Shown: positions 1 through 7,224, counted from the stretch's first letter. The stretch is 8,001 nucleotides of DNA from Azorhizobium sp943369575 (GCA_943369575.1 CALRNP020000250.1:1-8001), one strand, 5' to 3'. The notes: generated by a model not told the origin, from the sequence alone. Translations and numbers: made by a program.

Positions 1-135
1 CTCGGTGGTGGCGCACGCCGCCAGCAGCAGCGCAGTCAGACTGACGGCGGCCACCGTTGCACGCGGAAACCGGCCCGAGGCGCGCGACGCATGCGCGGCA
101 TCTGCAACCACGGGGCGGACGGACGACTGAGACAT
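1..135 (-). CDS. Putative lipoprotein, N-terminal 45 residues only (runs off the left edge)
   Basis: Reading the minus strand from the ATG at 135-133 gives 45 codons open to the window edge. The peptide begins MSQSSVRPVVAD, has basic residues at R18, R22 and R25, then a hydrophobic core (about residues 28-40, ending LTALLLAAC) and a lipobox L38-A39-A40-C41 followed by ATTE. This is a classic signal peptidase II site, so the mature protein should start at C41 and carry a lipid anchor. The residue after the cysteine is Ala, not Asp, which under the E. coli +2 rule would favour the outer membrane. A Shine-Dalgarno GGAG (complement of 144-147) sits 8 nt before the ATG and supports the start. The segment before the core is long (about 25 residues). 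The mature domain lies outside the window, so function is unknown. The gene diverges from groESL. Confidence 0.72.
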   Translation of the reverse strand, partial: MSQSSVRPVVADAAHASRASGRFPRATVAAVSLTALLLAACATTE

Positions 136-366
136 TCACGTAACTCCGAGGCGGAAGCGCCCTGTTTTGCTGCCGGACCGGCCGCTCGCCTGCCCCCACC
201 ACAGCTGTTGCGTTGGACCATAAGGGGAGAGAGGCGCGGCGTCGATCCGGGGCATCACGGTGAAAAGGTACGGCGATAACCGCGCCTCGGCGCGGCTGGA
301 GGCAGAGACTAGACGCCGCAAGTTACCACTTGGTTCCTGAAACGTGGTGTTCCTGCATGGCGATGC
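136..366. other. Left part of the divergent lipoprotein/groESL intergenic region
   Basis: No credible gene is visible here; the open frames crossing it are of low quality and run into or antisense to groESL. The only structure I can point to is a perfect 7-bp GC inverted repeat, CCGCGCC-TC-GGCGCGG at 280-295, with no following T-tract. A second, nearly identical copy of this hairpin occurs at 4435-4450. The promoter of the minus-strand lipoprotein gene should lie in this stretch, but I see no convincing -35/-10 pair. Confidence 0.5.
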
Positions 367-398
367 CTTGACGTGGCCGCAGGGCGATCTTATGTCCG
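367..398 (+). promoter_or_regulatory. groESL promoter: RpoH (sigma-32) type overlapping a sigma-70-like promoter
   Basis: CTTG at 367-370 is followed after 18 nt by CTTATGTCCG at 389-398. This matches the alphaproteobacterial RpoH consensus (CTTG, 17-18 nt, CYTATNTNNG) at every fixed position. The same bases also read as a housekeeping promoter: TTGACG at 368-373 and TATGTC at 391-396 with a 17-nt spacer. Transcription would start at about 403-406, immediately before the CIRCE element, leaving a leader of about 75 nt. The consensus is established knowledge; use of this site is inferred. Confidence 0.82.
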
Positions 399-406
399 GC
401 CCGCGT

Positions 407-433
407 TTGGCACTCTCGATGTGGGAGTGCCAG
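407..433 (+). promoter_or_regulatory. CIRCE operator (HrcA repressor binding site)
   Basis: The left arm TTGGCACTC (407-415) and right arm GAGTGCCAG (425-433) are separated by exactly 9 nt. The canonical CIRCE is TTAGCACTC-N9-GAGTGCTAA. The third base of the left arm (A to G) and its partner in the right arm (T to C) are both changed, so that pair stays complementary; only the outermost pair is mismatched. The element lies at or just after the predicted start site, where HrcA binding would block transcription and the repeat would also fold in the 5' leader. hrcA itself is not in the window. Confidence 0.93.
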
Positions 434-438
434 AACCC

Positions 439-453
439 GCGAGCCAGGCTCGC
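439..453 (+). other. Small hairpin in the groES 5' leader
   Basis: GCGAGC (439-444) and GCTCGC (448-453) form a perfect 6-bp stem with a CAG loop. It lies 5 nt after the CIRCE repeat and 11 nt before the groES ribosome-binding site (AGAGGA, 465-470), which it leaves free. It could stabilise the leader, but nothing in it resembles a known RNA thermometer such as ROSE, whose fold would cover the Shine-Dalgarno. Any functional role is speculative. Confidence 0.4.
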
Positions 454-478
454 TCCAATGCCTGAGAGGATTAGATCC

Positions 479-766
479 ATGTCCTTCCGTCCCCTGCATG
501 ACCGCGTGGTCGTGAAGCGCATCGAAGCCGAACAGAAGACCGCTGGCGGGATCATCATCCCGGACACCGTCAAGGAAAAGCCCCAAGAGGGCGAAGTCGT
601 GGCGGTCGGCCCCGGCGCCCGTGACGAGAGCGGCAAGGTCGTGGCCCTCGACGTGAAGGCCGGCGATCGCGTGCTGTTCGGCAAGTGGTCCGGCACCGAG
701 GTCAAGGTCGATGGCCAGGACCTGCTCATCATGAAGGAAAGCGACATCCTCGGCGTGATCGCCTGA
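479..766 (+). CDS. groES: Co-chaperonin GroES (Hsp10)
   Basis: The gene encodes 95 residues, the usual GroES length. GroES is the heptameric lid that caps the GroEL ring with ATP and closes the folding chamber in the cytoplasm. The sequence shows the N-terminal signature RPLHDRVVVKR (residues 4-14), the mobile loop at about 17-34 with the hydrophobic tripeptide of GGIIIP (23-28) that docks on GroEL, the segment GEVVAVGPGARDESGK (38-52) and the C-terminal ESDILGVI. The ATG at 479 is set by the Shine-Dalgarno AGAGGA (465-470), 8 nt upstream; a longer frame opening at 344 is rejected because it would begin inside the promoter and CIRCE. groEL follows after a 43-bp gap with no terminator, so the two form one operon under the RpoH promoter and CIRCE operator. 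Confidence 0.98.
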   Translation: MSFRPLHDRVVVKRIEAEQKTAGGIIIPDTVKEKPQEGEVVAVGPGARDESGKVVALDVKAGDRVLFGKWSGTEVKVDGQDLLIMKESDILGVIA

Positions 767-809
767 TCCTGCCGGTTCCCGCTCATTCCAGACAATCAGG
801 AGAGGCACA

Positions 810-2453
<1,644 letters not shown>

Positions 2454-2473
2454 TCCAGCCTCTCAGGCGTTTG

Positions 2474-2496
2474 GCGAAGCCGGTCTCCGGCTTCGC
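2474..2496 (+). terminator. First hairpin after groEL
   Basis: GCGAAGCCGG (2474-2483) and CCGGCTTCGC (2487-2496) form a perfect 10-bp stem with a TCT loop, 20 nt after the groEL stop. Only a short, interrupted T stretch (TGGTTT) follows. It may act as a weak terminator or as a 3'-end stabiliser paired with the stronger hairpin downstream. Confidence 0.6.
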
Positions 2497-2505
2497 TGGT
2501 TTCCG

Positions 2506-2540
2506 GACAGGCGCGGCGCGAGCCGCGCCTGTCTTGTTTG
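2506..2540 (+). terminator. Intrinsic terminator of groESL
   Basis: GACAGGCGCGGC (2506-2517) and GCCGCGCCTGTC (2522-2533) form a perfect 12-bp GC-rich stem with a GCGA tetraloop (GNRA type), followed by TTGTTTG. This is a good rho-independent terminator for groESL. The convergent DsbA-family gene ends only 27 nt beyond the stem; read from that side there is no T-tract after the hairpin, so it is probably one-directional. Confidence 0.82.
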
Positions 2541-2559
2541 TGGTCCGGTGCAACGCCGC

Positions 2560-3183
2560 TCAGGCTCGGCCGCGCACGGCGGCGGCAAATGCATCCGGCC
2601 GGCCGTAATAGTCCGACACCGGCAGAGGCATGAGTTTTCCGTCCTCCTCCCGCAGCACGGCGGGAAACCCGCGGATGCCGCAGGCGGCCATGAGCCGGCG
2701 GGTTTCGTGCAGATGCGCGTCCAGCGGGCAGGCCACGCGCGCCGCCTCGAATGCCTCGGATGACAGGCCGAGGCCCTGCGCCAATTCCCCCAGCACCTGC
2801 GGCTCCACCACCCGCCGCCCCTCCACATAATGGGCGTGCTGGATCGCCTTCAGCATAACCGGGCCCAATCCTGCGACCAGTTGCTCCGCCGCCAGCACCG
2901 CCGCGATGGGCGGGGCTGAATGGAAGACCGTCGCCGGATCGCCCAGCAGTCCATCGAGATAGGCCGGCCCGAACGCCTGCCCAGAGAGGGCGGCAATCCG
3001 GCCGTCGGCGGCGCGGATGTGCTGGCGCATGGGCGCATCCAGCGCGATGGGAGCGCCGAACAGGCCGCCGCCGTGCAGGACCAGATCCACGCCAGGCTGA
3101 GCGGACGCGGCCGCCAAAAGTGGCGCGGCGGCGTAGCACCAGCCACAGAGCGGGTCATGAATGTAATGCAGCCGAAGCGTCAC
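2560..3183 (-). CDS. DsbA-family thiol oxidoreductase / predicted protein-disulfide isomerase (CGWC type)
   Basis: The product has 207 residues with a thioredoxin-fold layout. After a short first strand (LRLHYIHD) comes PLCGWCY with the redox pair C13-x-x-C16 (CGWC), then a mainly helical insert (about 50-165) and the cis-proline loop GFPA (P174 expected next to the active site). DPLCGWCY at the N-terminus is typical of the cytoplasmic 'predicted protein-disulfide isomerase' group (COG3531/FrnE-like). No signal peptide is present, so it should act in the cytoplasm as a thiol-disulfide exchanger, not a periplasmic DsbA. C152 and C168 are extra cysteines. The start is GTG (3183-3181), supported by GGGAG (complement of 3193-3197) 9 nt upstream. 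It lies 18 bp after the stop of the NAD(P)-binding gene, implying co-transcription from the divergent promoter region. Its protein or small-molecule substrate is unknown. Confidence 0.85.
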   Translation of the reverse strand: MTLRLHYIHDPLCGWCYAAAPLLAAASAQPGVDLVLHGGGLFGAPIALDAPMRQHIRAADGRIAALSGQAFGPAYLDGLLGDPATVFHSAPPIAAVLAAEQLVAGLGPVMLKAIQHAHYVEGRRVVEPQVLGELAQGLGLSSEAFEAARVACPLDAHLHETRRLMAACGIRGFPAVLREEDGKLMPLPVSDYYGRPDAFAAAVRGRA

Positions 3184-3201
3184 TGCGCGGCGCTCCCTCT
3201 C

Positions 3202-3813
3202 TCAATAGCCCACCGTGAAGCGCTGGCGCCGATGGCGCGGCGTCTCCACCTCGTCGGCGAGAGCCACGGCATAATCCTCGAACGAAATCGAACTCTGCCC
3301 GTCCGCCGCCACCAGCAACTGATCGCCGCCGATCCGGAAGCTGCCGGTACGCGTGCCGGGGATGAACATGGCCGCCGGCGAAAGGAAGGTCCAGTCGAGC
3401 TGGGTCTGGGCCTTCAACAGCGCGAGAAAGGCACCGCCGGCCTTGGCCTCGGCGTGGTAGATGGCGGGAAAGTCCCGGGTGTCATACAGCGCCACGCCCG
3501 GCGCCACCTCCAGGCTGCCGGCGCCGCCGACGACCAGATACCGCGGCACGCCCGAGGCGGTCACCGCCGCGATCAGCTTGTGCGGGTCGCTGGCGCTGAA
3601 GTGGATCGAGCTGATGACCGCATCATGGCCACGCAGCAAAGCGGCAAGGGCGTCGGGATGGGCGGCATCCCCGGCGATGGCGGTGACGCCCGGGAGGGTC
3701 GCAATCTTCTCCGGTTTGCGGGCGATGGCGGTGATGGCATGGCCGCGCTGCGCGAGTTCCGCGAGGATGCGGGAACCGGCGGCACCGGAAGCGCCGATGA
3801 GGGCGATTTTCAT
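3202..3813 (-). CDS. NAD(P)-binding atypical SDR (NmrA/YwnB-like, COG2910 type)
   Basis: The product has 203 residues. It opens with MKIALIGASGAAGSR, a Rossmann beta-alpha-beta with G7-x-x-G10-x-x-G13. The segment ITAIARKPEK (28-37) ends strand 2 with R32/K33 placed to contact an NADP phosphate. Further conserved segments are GDAAHPDAL (48-56), VVGGAGSLEV (94-103), SPAAMFIPGTRTGSFR (145-160) and the C-terminal ISFEDYAVALADEVETPRH (176-194), all characteristic of the COG2910/PF13460 family. There is no classical Tyr-x-x-x-Lys, as expected for atypical SDRs, so chemistry is not predictable: quinone or flavin reduction, or plain redox sensing, are all possible. I chose ATG 3813 over the in-frame ATG at 3822 and a longer frame to 3891, because 3813 has GGA at a usable distance, whereas at 3822 GGA abuts the codon and 3891 would place the start in the promoter region. 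It is first in an operon with the DsbA-family gene and divergent from hxlR. Confidence 0.86.
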   Translation of the reverse strand: MKIALIGASGAAGSRILAELAQRGHAITAIARKPEKIATLPGVTAIAGDAAHPDALAALLRGHDAVISSIHFSASDPHKLIAAVTASGVPRYLVVGGAGSLEVAPGVALYDTRDFPAIYHAEAKAGGAFLALLKAQTQLDWTFLSPAAMFIPGTRTGSFRIGGDQLLVAADGQSSISFEDYAVALADEVETPRHRRQRFTVGY

Positions 3814-3935
3814 GATCTGCATTCCACTAGGTTTCTGATATATACTAACTGCCGTTTCATTCCCCTGATGTAAAGAAGGCACCTGAAACACATCAGGTCA
3901 CCATCGGGAAACCGCTTCTGTCCAAGGCCCTGCCC
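3814..3935. promoter_or_regulatory. Divergent promoter region between the redox operon and hxlR
   Basis: This 122-bp gap is clearly richer in A/T than its surroundings. TATACT (3841-3846) is a good plus-strand -10 for hxlR, though its -35 (TGCATT, 3818-3823, 17-nt spacer) is weak. The same AT core reads TAGTATATAT on the minus strand and can supply the -10 for the NAD(P)-binding gene, again without a clear -35. Shared, poor -35 boxes are what one expects where a regulator controls both directions. Inverted repeats lie at 3864-3898. Confidence 0.6.
3864..3898. promoter_or_regulatory. Operator-like CCTGA/TCAGG inverted repeats (candidate HxlR site)
   Basis: ACCTGA (3881-3886) and TCAGGT (3893-3898) are perfect inverted repeats separated by 6 nt. 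A third half-site, CCTGATGT (3864-3871), is the exact complement of ACATCAGG (3890-3897) and starts 18 nt before the CCTGA at 3882, close to two helical turns. HxlR proteins bind as dimers to such dyads next to their own gene. Position relative to the candidate -10 would put this in the hxlR leader and upstream of the minus-strand promoter. Binding is inferred. Confidence 0.5.
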
Positions 3936-4340
3936 ATGCTTCAGATCCCAAGCCCCTACAGTGCCGATTGCCCAACCCGGCGAATTCTCGACCGCATCGC
4001 CGACAAATGGACAGTGTTGCTTCTCGGCTTGCTGAGCGAGCAGCCACGCCGCTTCAACGCCTTGCGCCGGGAAGTTGAAGGCCTGTCGCAGAAGGTGCTG
4101 TCGCAGACGCTCAAGAGCCTGGAGCGGGACGGGCTTGTCACCCGCACCGCCTTCGCGACGGTGCCGGTGACGGTGGAATACGCCATCACTCCGCTGGGCG
4201 CTTCGCTCGCCATGACCCTGGTGCCGCTGGTGCGGTGGGCGGAGGCACACATGAGCGACGTGGTCGCTGCACAGGCCGGTTTCGACGGTCGCGGCGCGCC
4301 GGCGCCGCACGAGCTTGCCACAACCGCGGTATCAGCGTGA
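3936..4340 (+). CDS. HxlR-family winged-helix transcriptional regulator with a single cysteine
   Basis: The product has 134 residues, normal for HxlR regulators. It begins with the family's N-terminal arm and signature, DCPTRRILDRIADKWTVLLL (11-30): C12-P followed by the helix ending in D23-K24-W25. The recognition helix is about SQKVLSQTLKSLERDGLV (51-68), the wing strand VTVEYAITPLG (78-88), and the C-terminal dimerisation helix about 92-113, followed by an Ala-rich tail. C12 is the only cysteine. In YodB, HypR and QorR of this family an N-terminal cysteine senses quinones, aldehydes or disulfide stress, so thiol sensing is plausible here but not shown. AAGG (3924-3927), 8 nt before the ATG, supports the start. 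The gene diverges from the NAD(P)-binding/DsbA operon and probably controls it and itself. The Mo-hydroxylase genes start 132 bp downstream on the same strand, so a link to them cannot be excluded. Confidence 0.93.
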   Translation: MLQIPSPYSADCPTRRILDRIADKWTVLLLGLLSEQPRRFNALRREVEGLSQKVLSQTLKSLERDGLVTRTAFATVPVTVEYAITPLGASLAMTLVPLVRWAEAHMSDVVAAQAGFDGRGAPAPHELATTAVSA

Positions 4341-4472
4341 GGCAGCGGCAGAAAGATGGCTGAACTCGCGCCGATTTGAGGTGGCTTACCCTGGAAGAGT
4401 TCGAAGGCAGACCCCAGCTAAGGTCGCGTTCCCCCCGCGCCTTGGCGCGGTCAAAGAGGCGACTCTCTGCAT
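4341..4472 (+). promoter_or_regulatory. Leader region of the Mo-hydroxylase operon with a GC hairpin
   Basis: No gene is visible in these 132 bp. A hairpin, CCGCGCC-TT-GGCGCGG (4435-4450), lies just upstream of the small-subunit gene and lacks a T-tract, so it is not an obvious terminator for hxlR. It is nearly the same as the repeat at 280-295. TTGAGG (4376-4381) could be a -35, but no matching -10 is evident. The best Shine-Dalgarno, AGAGG (4455-4459), is 13 nt from the ATG at 4473, longer than ideal. Confidence 0.35.
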
Positions 4473-4934
4473 ATGCCAATCACTCTGACCATCAATGGGC
4501 AGCCGCGCGTGATCGATGCCGATCCCGACATGCCGCTGCTGTGGGCGCTGCGCGACGAACTGGACATGACCGGGACCAAGTTCGGCTGCGGCCAAGCGCT
4601 GTGCGGCGCATGTACCGTACATATGGACGGTGCCGCCATCCGCTCCTGCCAGACCGCCATCGGCGATGTGGGCCAAGCCAAGATCACCACCATTGAAGGC
4701 ATCACCGGCAAGGCGGCCGAAGCGGTGCAGGCCGCATGGCGGGCGCTGGACGTGGTGCAGTGCGGCTACTGCCAGTCCGGGCAGATCATGTCCGCGGTGG
4801 CGCTGCTGTCCGAGAACCAGAAGCCCTCTGACAGCGATATCGACGCCGCCATGGACGGCAATGTCTGCCGCTGCGCCACCTATCAGCGGGTTCGCGCCGC
4901 CATCCACGATGCCGCCCGCCGGCTGGAGGCCTGA
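4473..4934 (+). CDS. Mo-hydroxylase small subunit, 2x[2Fe-2S] (IorA-like, xanthine dehydrogenase family)
   Basis: The product has 153 residues, typical of the iron-sulfur subunit of isoquinoline 1-oxidoreductase/CoxS-type enzymes. The N-terminal plant-ferredoxin domain (about 1-75) holds the proximal cluster ligands C39, C44, C47 and C59 (GCGQALCGAC followed by SCQ). The C-terminal helical domain holds the second cluster ligands C97 and C100 (QCGYC) and C132 and C134 (NVCRC). All eight cysteines are present. It relays electrons from the molybdenum site to an external acceptor. It has no signal peptide; export would be by co-transport with the Tat-tagged large subunit. The gene ends 3 nt before the large-subunit ATG, and the large subunit's Shine-Dalgarno lies inside its last codons, so the two are translationally linked. 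No FAD subunit (CoxM type) is nearby, which argues against NAD+ as acceptor. Confidence 0.95.
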   Translation: MPITLTINGQPRVIDADPDMPLLWALRDELDMTGTKFGCGQALCGACTVHMDGAAIRSCQTAIGDVGQAKITTIEGITGKAAEAVQAAWRALDVVQCGYCQSGQIMSAVALLSENQKPSDSDIDAAMDGNVCRCATYQRVRAAIHDAARRLEA

Positions 4935-4937
4935 GCC

Positions 4938-7175
4938 ATGAACGCCTTTATTCGAGCCTCCGAAGCCCTCGCCCAGAAGGCTGCCGAAACCACTGTTCAT
5001 GTGGGCGAGACCGCGCTGTCCCGTCGCTTCATGCTCCGCGCCATGGGTGGCGTCGGCGTTGGCCTGATCCTGGGCACGGCGATGCCCGGCGTCATGGGTG
5101 AGGCCCTTGCCGCAGGCAAGGCCAGCGGGGAAGCGCCCGCCTTCAACCCGTTTGTGCGCCTCTCGCCGGACGGCACGGTCACCGTCATCATCAAGCATCT
5201 CGACCTCGGCCAGGGCACCGCCACTGGCCTTGCCACCCTGGTGGCGGAAGAGATGGATGCGGACTGGTCCAAGGTGCGCACCGAATTCGCCCCCGCCGAT
5301 GCCAAGCTCTATGGCAATGCGGCCTTCGGCGGCGCCCAGGGCACTGGCGGCTCCACCTCCATGGCCGCCAGCTTCGACGTCTATCGCCAGGCCGGCGCCA
5401 CCGCCCGCGCCATGCTGCTGGCTGCCGCCGCCAAGGCGCTGAACGTGCCCGCCGACGCCATCACCGTCACTTCGGGCATGCTCATCGCCGGCCCGAAGAC
5501 CGCAAGCTTCGGCGAACTGGCCGCCGCCGCGTCTCAGGAGCCGGTGCCGCAGAACGTGCCGCTCAAGAAGCCGGCCAACTACGCTTTGGTGGGTAAGGAG
5601 GGCGTCCACCGGGTGGACAATCTCGCCAAGACCACCGGCGCGCCGATCTATACCCAGGACGTAAAGCTACCGGACATGCTGGTGGCGGTGGTCGCCCATC
5701 CACCGCGCTTCGGCGCCACGGTGCGCAGCCATGATGCCACCGCCGCCCGCGCGGTGAAGGGCGTCGCGGATGTGGTGGTGGTGCCCCAGGGTGTCGCCGT
5801 GCTGGCCCGCACCACTTATGCCGCCATGAAGGGCCGTGACGCCCTCAAGATCGAGTGGGACGAGACCAAGGCCGAGAAGCGCGGCACCGCCGCGCTGCTG
5901 GCGGAATATCGCGAGCAGCTCGGCAAGCCGGGTGCGGTGGCGGAAACCGAAGGCGACGTGGCCCAGGCCCTCGCCCAGCCGGGCGTGAAGGTGGTGGAGG
6001 CGGATTTCGAATTCCCCTACCTCGCCCATGCCTCCATGGAACCCATGAATGCGGTGGCGCAGATCACCGGCGATCGCGTCACGGTATGGACCGCCTCGCA
6101 ATTCCCCTCGGCGGACGTCCCCGCCGCTGCGGCCGTTGCCGGGACCACGCCGGATAAGGTGGTGATCAACGCGCTCTGGGCCGGCGGCAGCTTCGGCCGG
6201 CGTGCGGTGCCGAATTCCGACTTTGTCGCGGAGGCCGTCGCCATCGCCAAGGCTCACGGCAAAGGCGTGCCGGTCAAGCTGGTCTGGACCCGCGAGGACG
6301 ACATGAAGGCGGGCTATTACCGCCCCATGTATCTGCACCGGGTGAAGGCGGCGGTGGACGCCGCCGGCAAGCCGGTGGCCTGGCATCATCGCATCGTCGG
6401 CCAGTCGATCCTCTCCGGCACCTTCTTCGAGAAGATGATGGTGGTGGACAATATCGACGCCACCTCCGTGGAGGGTGCGGCCAACATGGGCTATGCGGTG
6501 CCCAACCGCCGGGTGGAGCTTTCCAGCCCCAAGGTGGGCGTGCCGGTGCTGTGGTGGCGCTCGGTGGGACACACCCACACCGCTTATGCGGTGGAGGTGA
6601 TGATCGACCAGTTGGCCAAGGCGGCGGGCAAGGATCCGGTGGCGTTCCGCATGGACCTCATCACCGATCCCCGGCTGAAGGCGGTTCTGGCGCTGGTGGC
6701 GGAGAAGGCCCGCTGGGGCACCTCCCTGGAGAAGGGGAAGTTCCGAGGGGTCGCCGCCCACAAGAGCTTCAACACCTATGTGGCCGAGGTCGCCGAGATC
6801 ACCTTGCTGGACAAGGGCTATCGGGTGGACCGGGTGGTTGCGGCCGTGGATTGCGGCATCGTGGTCAATCCCGACGTCATCCGCGCCCAGGTGGAAGGCG
6901 GGGTGGGCTTCGGCCTCGGGCATGCCATGCAGGACGCCATCACTTTGACCGACGGCGTGGTGGATCAGGCCAATTTCGATACCTACGAGCCGCTACGCAT
7001 GTCGCAGATGCCCAAGGTGGAAGTGCACATCATGCCCTCCGACGCCAAGCCCACCGGCATCGGCGAGCCCGGCGTGCCGCCCATCGCCCCGGCGGTGGCC
7101 AATGCGCTGTTCGCGGCCACCGGCAAGCCGGTGCTGCGGCTGCCATTCACCCTCGACGCAGTCGGCGCGTCCTGA
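4938..7175 (+). CDS. Molybdopterin-binding large subunit, Tat-exported (IorB-like, xanthine dehydrogenase family)
   Basis: The product has 745 residues, within the IorB range, and should carry molybdopterin cytosine dinucleotide and hydroxylate N-heterocycles or oxidise aldehydes. A 27-residue arm precedes the twin-arginine motif S28-R29-R30-F31-M32-L33 and a hydrophobic stretch (about 35-58, to MGEALA), so the folded holoenzyme should be exported or membrane-anchored. Landmarks in order: GQGTATGLATLVAEEMD (91-107), GGAQGTGGSTS (131-141), an a/b hammerhead domain (about 222-305), AHASMEP (363-369), the molybdenum-site loop GGSFGRR (416-422), and near the C-terminus GIGEPGVPPIAPAVANA, where E710 is the expected catalytic glutamate. 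GGAGG-like GGAGG at 4925-4929, 8 nt upstream, fixes the ATG at 4938. Substrate is not predictable from sequence. No cytochrome c subunit or XdhC/CoxI maturation gene follows in the window. Confidence 0.94.
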   Translation: MNAFIRASEALAQKAAETTVHVGETALSRRFMLRAMGGVGVGLILGTAMPGVMGEALAAGKASGEAPAFNPFVRLSPDGTVTVIIKHLDLGQGTATGLATLVAEEMDADWSKVRTEFAPADAKLYGNAAFGGAQGTGGSTSMAASFDVYRQAGATARAMLLAAAAKALNVPADAITVTSGMLIAGPKTASFGELAAAASQEPVPQNVPLKKPANYALVGKEGVHRVDNLAKTTGAPIYTQDVKLPDMLVAVVAHPPRFGATVRSHDATAARAVKGVADVVVVPQGVAVLARTTYAAMKGRDALKIEWDETKAEKRGTAALLAEYREQLGKPGAVAETEGDVAQALAQPGVKVVEADFEFPYLAHASMEPMNAVAQITGDRVTVWTASQFPSADVPAAAAVAGTTPDKVVINALWAGGSFGRRAVPNSDFVAEAVAIAKAHGKGVPVKLVWTREDDMKAGYYRPMYLHRVKAAVDAAGKPVAWHHRIVGQSILSGTFFEKMMVVDNIDATSVEGAANMGYAVPNRRVELSSPKVGVPVLWWRSVGHTHTAYAVEVMIDQLAKAAGKDPVAFRMDLITDPRLKAVLALVAEKARWGTSLEKGKFRGVAAHKSFNTYVAEVAEITLLDKGYRVDRVVAAVDCGIVVNPDVIRAQVEGGVGFGLGHAMQDAITLTDGVVDQANFDTYEPLRMSQMPKVEVHIMPSDAKPTGIGEPGVPPIAPAVANALFAATGKPVLRLPFTLDAVGAS

Positions 7176-7179
7176 CGCA

Positions 7180-7224
7180 ATGGCGGGGCCTCGCGGGATC
7201 GCGCAGCCCCGCCATACTTATTTT
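7180..7224 (+). terminator. Intrinsic terminator of the Mo-hydroxylase operon
   Basis: ATGGCGGGGC (7180-7189) and GCCCCGCCAT (7206-7215) form a perfect 10-bp stem 4 nt after the large-subunit stop. Inside the 16-nt apical part, CGCG-GGAT-CGCG (7192-7203) can form a second small stem. ACTTATTTT (7216-7224) supplies the T-rich tract on the plus strand. The T-tract overlaps the stop codon (complement of 7218-7220) of the convergent gene. Confidence 0.83.

Noticed and set aside
344..478. N-terminal extension of GroES to an in-frame ATG at 344
   Set aside because: It would translate through the RpoH promoter and CIRCE element; GroES proteins start directly before the RPLHDR segment.
439..478. RNA thermometer in the groES leader
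   Set aside because: The visible hairpin (439-453) does not pair with the Shine-Dalgarno at 465-470, and no ROSE-like or fourU-type pairing is apparent.
3814..3891. N-terminal extension of the NAD(P)-binding protein to an upstream start
   Set aside because: The extra 26 residues are not part of the Rossmann fold and would cover the divergent promoter and candidate operator; the Rossmann strand starts right at MKIALIG.
4382..4396. Possible sigma-54 promoter (TGGC near 4382) before the Mo-hydroxylase genes
   Set aside because: No GC doublet at the -12 position with the required spacing; only the TGGC part matches.
4386..5609. Minus-strand open frame of 407 codons opposite the Mo-hydroxylase genes
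   Set aside because: Gly/His-rich shadow of the IorA/IorB-like coding strand, which has full motif support.
5667..6923. Minus-strand open frame of 418 codons opposite the Mo-hydroxylase large subunit
   Set aside because: His/Gly-rich antisense shadow with no ribosome-binding site and no domain; the plus strand shows the molybdenum-site motifs.
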